Shown here: positions 61,015-64,000 of the stretch, in pieces
How the letters are laid out: each line of letters begins with the position of its first letter
Position numbering within the stretch: position 1 is the first letter of the stretch
Origin: Roseiflexus sp. RS-1
Lineage (GTDB): Bacteria > Chloroflexota > Chloroflexia > Chloroflexales > Roseiflexaceae
Assembly: GCF_000016665.1 (NCBI RefSeq)
Contig: NC_009523.1
Span: 3,038,001-3,102,000, forward strand
Direction of reading: 5' to 3'
DNA: 64,000 bases
The notes under the pieces: generated by a model
What the model saw: the letters and a program-made list of their open reading frames with translations, nothing else
The model's database searches: none
What the model was told of the DNA's origin: nothing
Translations under genes and position numbers: made by a program

Positions 61015-61043
61015 CCCCCTTCTCCCACAAGGGGAGAAGGGGG
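61015..61043. terminator. Bidirectional terminator hairpin
   Basis: CCCCCTTCTCCC and GGGAGAAGGGGG form a perfect 12-bp stem with a five-base loop, between the convergent MFS and glycosyltransferase genes. Confidence 0.75.
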
Positions 61044-61099
61044 AGATAGGGGCGTAGCACCGCTGCGCCCGTACAGGCAGCATGGGGATCAACTTCCCC

Positions 61100-62956
61100 C
61101 TACGCACCCACTTCCACCCCATCTCTGCCATCGTCGAGTCGCAGCCGTTCGCCGGTTTGCGGGTCGTAGACCCCGATGAGCAGGCGGTACGTCGCTCGCG
61201 GCGCGTCGGGCGGGACGAGCGCCGCTGCCCGACTGCGATGGGTTTCGTCGGGTTGCCACGCAGTTGTGGGAACTGGCGCCAGGGGACCGTCGTGTTGCGC
61301 GACGATCCGGTTATTCGGATCAAGCAGATGAACGAAGATCATCAGGTCACGTCCGGGTGGTGCAACCACGCGCCAGTGCAGTTCGATCCGCACGGCATCG
61401 CCGCCCGAAATCTTCAGCGACGAGACTGCGGCGCGTTCGAGCAGCAAGGCGTCGCCGAAACGCGCGTTCATCGCACGTAGCGGAGCGCCGACCGATCCGA
61501 GTTCATAGACAACCAGTTCGACGCCGCCGTACCAGCGGCTTTCGGCGCGAAAAGCGTGGTCGGCGAGCCAGGCGTTCACCACGCCATTCGGGTCGGCTTC
61601 GTAGGGAACATAGAAGACGCCGTATACCCGCCGGTGCTGCTGCGCCATCTGTTCGAGTTCGGCGATCGTGGAGGATGGATCGAGAGGTCGGAAGCGCGGC
61701 AGGAGATAGCGGGTCTGTGAACCGTGGAAGTAATAGTCGAACACATCGATCTGACCCGGACCGATCAGCAGGATAGCGTCGTCGGGGCGTGCAGTCGCCG
61801 CGATTGCCCGCGTCAGGCTGCGGTAGTCGTCGCGCTGGAAGGCGGGATCGAACCACTCGTTACGCAGTGGCGTCACAGCGGCGGCAATGAGCCAGATTGC
61901 GGTCAGCAGCGCGCCGGAATGCGCTGGCGCGCTGCGCGCCAGCGTTGATCCGCCAGCGCCGAGGAGCAGATGAAACGCCGGCAGCGCCGGGAGCAGGAAG
62001 CGCGCTTTGTAGTACGGCTGGTTCAGGGAAAGGATGATGATCGCTGCCAGCGGAACCACGAGCCAGGCGAGCGCCATGCCGGTCGCGCGCGGCGATGTGC
62101 GCCACGTCGTCAACGCCAGCGCCAGCAGCGCCACGAAGCCGATGAGCCAGAACCAGAACACTGGCGCCGCCGCCGGTCCAAGACTGAACACGCGCAGCGC
62201 ATCAGACAGGATGAAGAGCGGGTCGGTCGGTTGTTTGGCGAATGTCCAGACTGCCAGACGCTCCCGACTTCCCCAGACAAGCAAAAGGAAGAACCCGGCG
62301 AGAGTCAGGTGCAGGGCAATCCACAGCAGCAACGCATTGCGTCGCAGAACCAGCGCACCCGCAAGCGCCGTCGCTGCCACAAATGCTACCATGAAGTAAT
62401 GAGTCGCAAGGGCTGCCAGTGCCGTGAGACTGTAGAGTATCCACCACATCCAGCGTGATTGTCGCAGCGTGCGCGGTGTGTCCGGCGTTGACTGTTCGCG
62501 GATTGCAGCGTCAAACGCCAGCCAGAGACAGATTGCCAGCAGCATTGCCAGCGCGTACATGCGGGTTTCCTGGCTGTAATGAATGGCGAAAGGGGAGACT
62601 GTGGCGGCGATGCCGGCGAGCCATCCGGCGCTCTCGCCGAACCAGCGCCGTCCGAGGATCGTCGTCAGAACCACAGCGGCTGCACCGCACACTGCGCTGA
62701 ACGCGCGCGCCGCCGCTTCGCCGGTCCCCATCAGCAGCACCCACCCGTGGAGCAACCAGTAATAGAGGGGCGGGTGCACATCAGCGGCGGCGGCGCGCGC
62801 GATGGCGTCGAGCGGCTGGACGGCAAGCGCAATCGTCAGCCCTTCGTCGTACCAGAAACTCTGGGCATCGATGCGGTAGAGGCGCAGCGCCAGCGCAATT
62901 GCGAAGAGCGCCGCGAGACCGGGGGCGGGAAATGTCAGATGTGGAGTGTGACCCAT
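61100..62956 (-). CDS. GT-C glycosyltransferase of the GT39/ArnT type
   Basis: The 618-residue membrane protein has about 12 helices. The first loop carries the catalytic pair region FWYDEGLTI, followed by ADVHPPLYYWLLHG, both hallmarks of PMT/ArnT-like enzymes (GT39/DUF2723). The C-terminal ~170 residues form an outer soluble domain. It would move a sugar from a polyprenyl-phosphate donor to a protein or glycan on the outer face. The true start is placed at 62956, since frame upstream consists of translated 7-bp repeat; the ribosome binding site is weak. Confidence 0.88.
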   Translation of the reverse strand: MGHTPHLTFPAPGLAALFAIALALRLYRIDAQSFWYDEGLTIALAVQPLDAIARAAAADVHPPLYYWLLHGWVLLMGTGEAAARAFSAVCGAAAVVLTTILGRRWFGESAGWLAGIAATVSPFAIHYSQETRMYALAMLLAICLWLAFDAAIREQSTPDTPRTLRQSRWMWWILYSLTALAALATHYFMVAFVAATALAGALVLRRNALLLWIALHLTLAGFFLLLVWGSRERLAVWTFAKQPTDPLFILSDALRVFSLGPAAAPVFWFWLIGFVALLALALTTWRTSPRATGMALAWLVVPLAAIIILSLNQPYYKARFLLPALPAFHLLLGAGGSTLARSAPAHSGALLTAIWLIAAAVTPLRNEWFDPAFQRDDYRSLTRAIAATARPDDAILLIGPGQIDVFDYYFHGSQTRYLLPRFRPLDPSSTIAELEQMAQQHRRVYGVFYVPYEADPNGVVNAWLADHAFRAESRWYGGVELVVYELGSVGAPLRAMNARFGDALLLERAAVSSLKISGGDAVRIELHWRVVAPPGRDLMIFVHLLDPNNRIVAQHDGPLAPVPTTAWQPDETHRSRAAALVPPDAPRATYRLLIGVYDPQTGERLRLDDGRDGVEVGA

Positions 62957-62973
62957 CTCATACTGATGAATGG

Positions 62974-63133
62974 CTAACGTTGAAGGTTGAACGTTGAAGG
63001 TTGAACGTTGAAGGTTGAACGTTGAAGGTTGAACGTTGAACGTTGAACGTTGTAATGTTGAAGGTTGAACGTTGAAGGTTGAACGTTGAACGTTGAAGGT
63101 TGAACGTTGAAGGTTGAACGTTGAACGTTGAAC
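62974..63133. repeat. Heptanucleotide minisatellite upstream of the GT-C gene
   Basis: About twenty units of GAACGTT or GAAGGTT, the complement of the array at 30575. In one frame they spell repeating QRSTFNV, giving misleading open frames. The array ends about 18 bases before the GT-C start codon and so occupies the 5' leader of that gene. Confidence 0.95.
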
Positions 63134-63164
63134 GGGCGACAACCACCTTCCACCTTCAACCTTT

Positions 63165-63340
63165 CCCACCTCTCGCCTCATCCCCTCTCGCCTCTCGCCT
63201 CATCCCCTCTCGCCTCTCGCCCCTCGCCTCATCCCCTCTCGCCTCTCGCCTCTCGCCTCTCGCCTCATCCCCTCTCGCCTCTCACCTCTCGCCTCTTGCC
63301 TCCCGCCTCACCCCTTGCGCCCCTTGCCTCGCGCCCCGCG
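63165..63340. repeat. CTCTCGC minisatellite
   Basis: Seven-base units CCTCTCG with interspersed CCTCATCC, followed by less regular CCTTGCG units. It sits directly downstream of the GGDEF gene and upstream of the GT-C leader. It shares the CTCTCGC unit with the block at 32870. Confidence 0.9.
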
Positions 63341-63345
63341 CCTCA

Positions 63346-64000
63346 CTATACACCCCACGCCTCGACCGGATCGCTGTCCAGAACGATCCGGTTGCGCCCG
63401 GTGGCTTTGGCAAGGTATAACGCCTGATCGGCGCGGTGCAGGAGTGATTCGGAGGTATCGCCGGGAAGATACGCTGCGATGCCAAAGCTTGCGGTGATAG
63501 CGTGCACATTGGGGAGAGCAATAGTGTGCAGCGCCAGACGCACCCGCTCCAGCGCCGTCTGCGCATCGTTGAGACGTGTTTGCGGCAGCAGGACGACGAA
63601 CTCTTCGCCGCCCCAGCGCCCGAAGAGATCAGCAGCGCGCAGATGCAGCCGCGCCACCTGCGCCACTTCCTGCAACACCTGATCGCCGACCAGATGACCA
63701 TGGGTGTCATTCAGGCGCTTGAAGTGGTCCAGATCGAACAGACAGACGCAGAACTCCTGCCCATACCGTTCCGCCAGTGCGATCAGGCGGTACACATCTT
63801 CGTACAGACGACGGCGGTTGGGCAGGCTGGTCAGGGTATCGGTATAGGCGAGATTCGCCATAACCTCGTATTCGGTGTGGAGACGCTCGATATGCGAACG
63901 GTACATCGCCAGGACGACCAGAAACACCAGCAATGCACCTCCCATCAGATAGGCTCTGAGGACATGTTCACTGTCCTCGCCGTCGATGCCGGGCATATTC
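63346..64000 (-). CDS. GGDEF diguanylate cyclase, 5' end outside the window
   Basis: At least 217 codons are visible. A transmembrane helix (MGGALLVFLVVLAMYRSH) precedes a GGDEF domain with YTDTLTSLPNRRRLYE, FDLDHFKRLNDTHGHLVGD and the active-site loop GRWGGEEFVVLLP. It makes cyclic di-GMP from two GTP. No inhibitory RxxD site is obvious immediately before GGEEF. The frame is open to the window end, so the sensor part is probably cut off. Confidence 0.93.
   Translation of the reverse strand, partial: NMPGIDGEDSEHVLRAYLMGGALLVFLVVLAMYRSHIERLHTEYEVMANLAYTDTLTSLPNRRRLYEDVYRLIALAERYGQEFCVCLFDLDHFKRLNDTHGHLVGDQVLQEVAQVARLHLRAADLFGRWGGEEFVVLLPQTRLNDAQTALERVRLALHTIALPNVHAITASFGIAAYLPGDTSESLLHRADQALYLAKATGRNRIVLDSDPVEAWGV

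Noticed and set aside
62958-63181. N-terminal extension of the GT-C glycosyltransferase with QRSTFNV repeats
   Set aside because: It is the translation of the 7-bp minisatellite; family similarity begins only at the Met at 62956.

Overview
The window reads as one stretch of chromosome from a high-GC bacterium, most probably a Roseiflexus-like filamentous phototroph of the Chloroflexi (Chloroflexota). This is an inference from gene content: a wax-ester synthase/DGAT, an acyl-ACP-reductase-like dehydrogenase, a GTP-dependent PEP carboxykinase, Dps, many GAF/PAS/SpoIIE signalling proteins, Uma2 and DUF2283/DUF4258/DUF433 small proteins, and heptanucleotide minisatellites scattered between genes. 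No rRNA, tRNA or CRISPR array was found. There is no phage or plasmid module, but the first 1.5 kb is clearly more AT-rich than the rest and looks acquired.

Layout. 1-2.1 kb: a Card1/DUF1887-like nuclease and a PspC protein. 2.3-5.4 kb: wax-ester synthase, uridine phosphorylase-like enzyme and a two-helix membrane protein. 5.4-6.3 kb: a gene-free stretch with a 26-bp palindrome and a 70-bp tandem repeat. 6.3-11.9 kb: an unusual run of a B12-binding mutase-like protein, opine dehydrogenase and asparagine synthetase, followed by a frameshifted DUF4258 gene overlapping a DUF2283 gene and a decayed piece of asparagine synthetase. 12-16.7 kb: proteins of unknown function, repeats, Dps, LapA-type protein and an internally deleted IS5-type element with both inverted repeats. 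16.7-21 kb: a DUF4397 surface protein with an LPXTG-like tail and a tightly overlapping methyltransferase / Eis-like acetyltransferase / glycosyltransferase operon. 21.3-28.1 kb: acetyltransferases and an ABC exporter operon that also carries rsgA; upstream lies a promoter, a 41-codon ORF and two intrinsic terminators. 28.2-33 kb: ABC-2 permease, serine hydrolase, GAF/PAS protein and large repeat arrays. 33.1-42.1 kb: acyl-ACP-reductase-like protein, cytochrome c, hydrolase, ParA, flavin reductase, FHA/EVE pair, large membrane protein and a DUF433 protein.

42.1-44 kb is the best resolved regulatory unit: a sigma-70-like promoter, a fluoride (crcB) riboswitch ending in an intrinsic terminator, the fluoride channel crcB, and a DUF190 protein fused to about four CBS domains. 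44-64 kb holds ettA, pckG, an oxidoreductase, an SMP-30 lactonase, a four-GAF SpoIIE phosphatase, a deaminase, a glycosyltransferase, a STAS membrane protein, two MFS transporters, Uma2, a GT-C glycosyltransferase and a diguanylate cyclase cut by the window edge.

The strongest leads for something undescribed are the B12-mutase/opine-dehydrogenase/asparagine-synthetase cluster, the uORF/double-terminator leader before the ABC-rsgA operon, the riboswitch-controlled DUF190-CBS fusion, and the CARF-less Card1-like nuclease. All functions are assigned by reading the sequence, without database searches.
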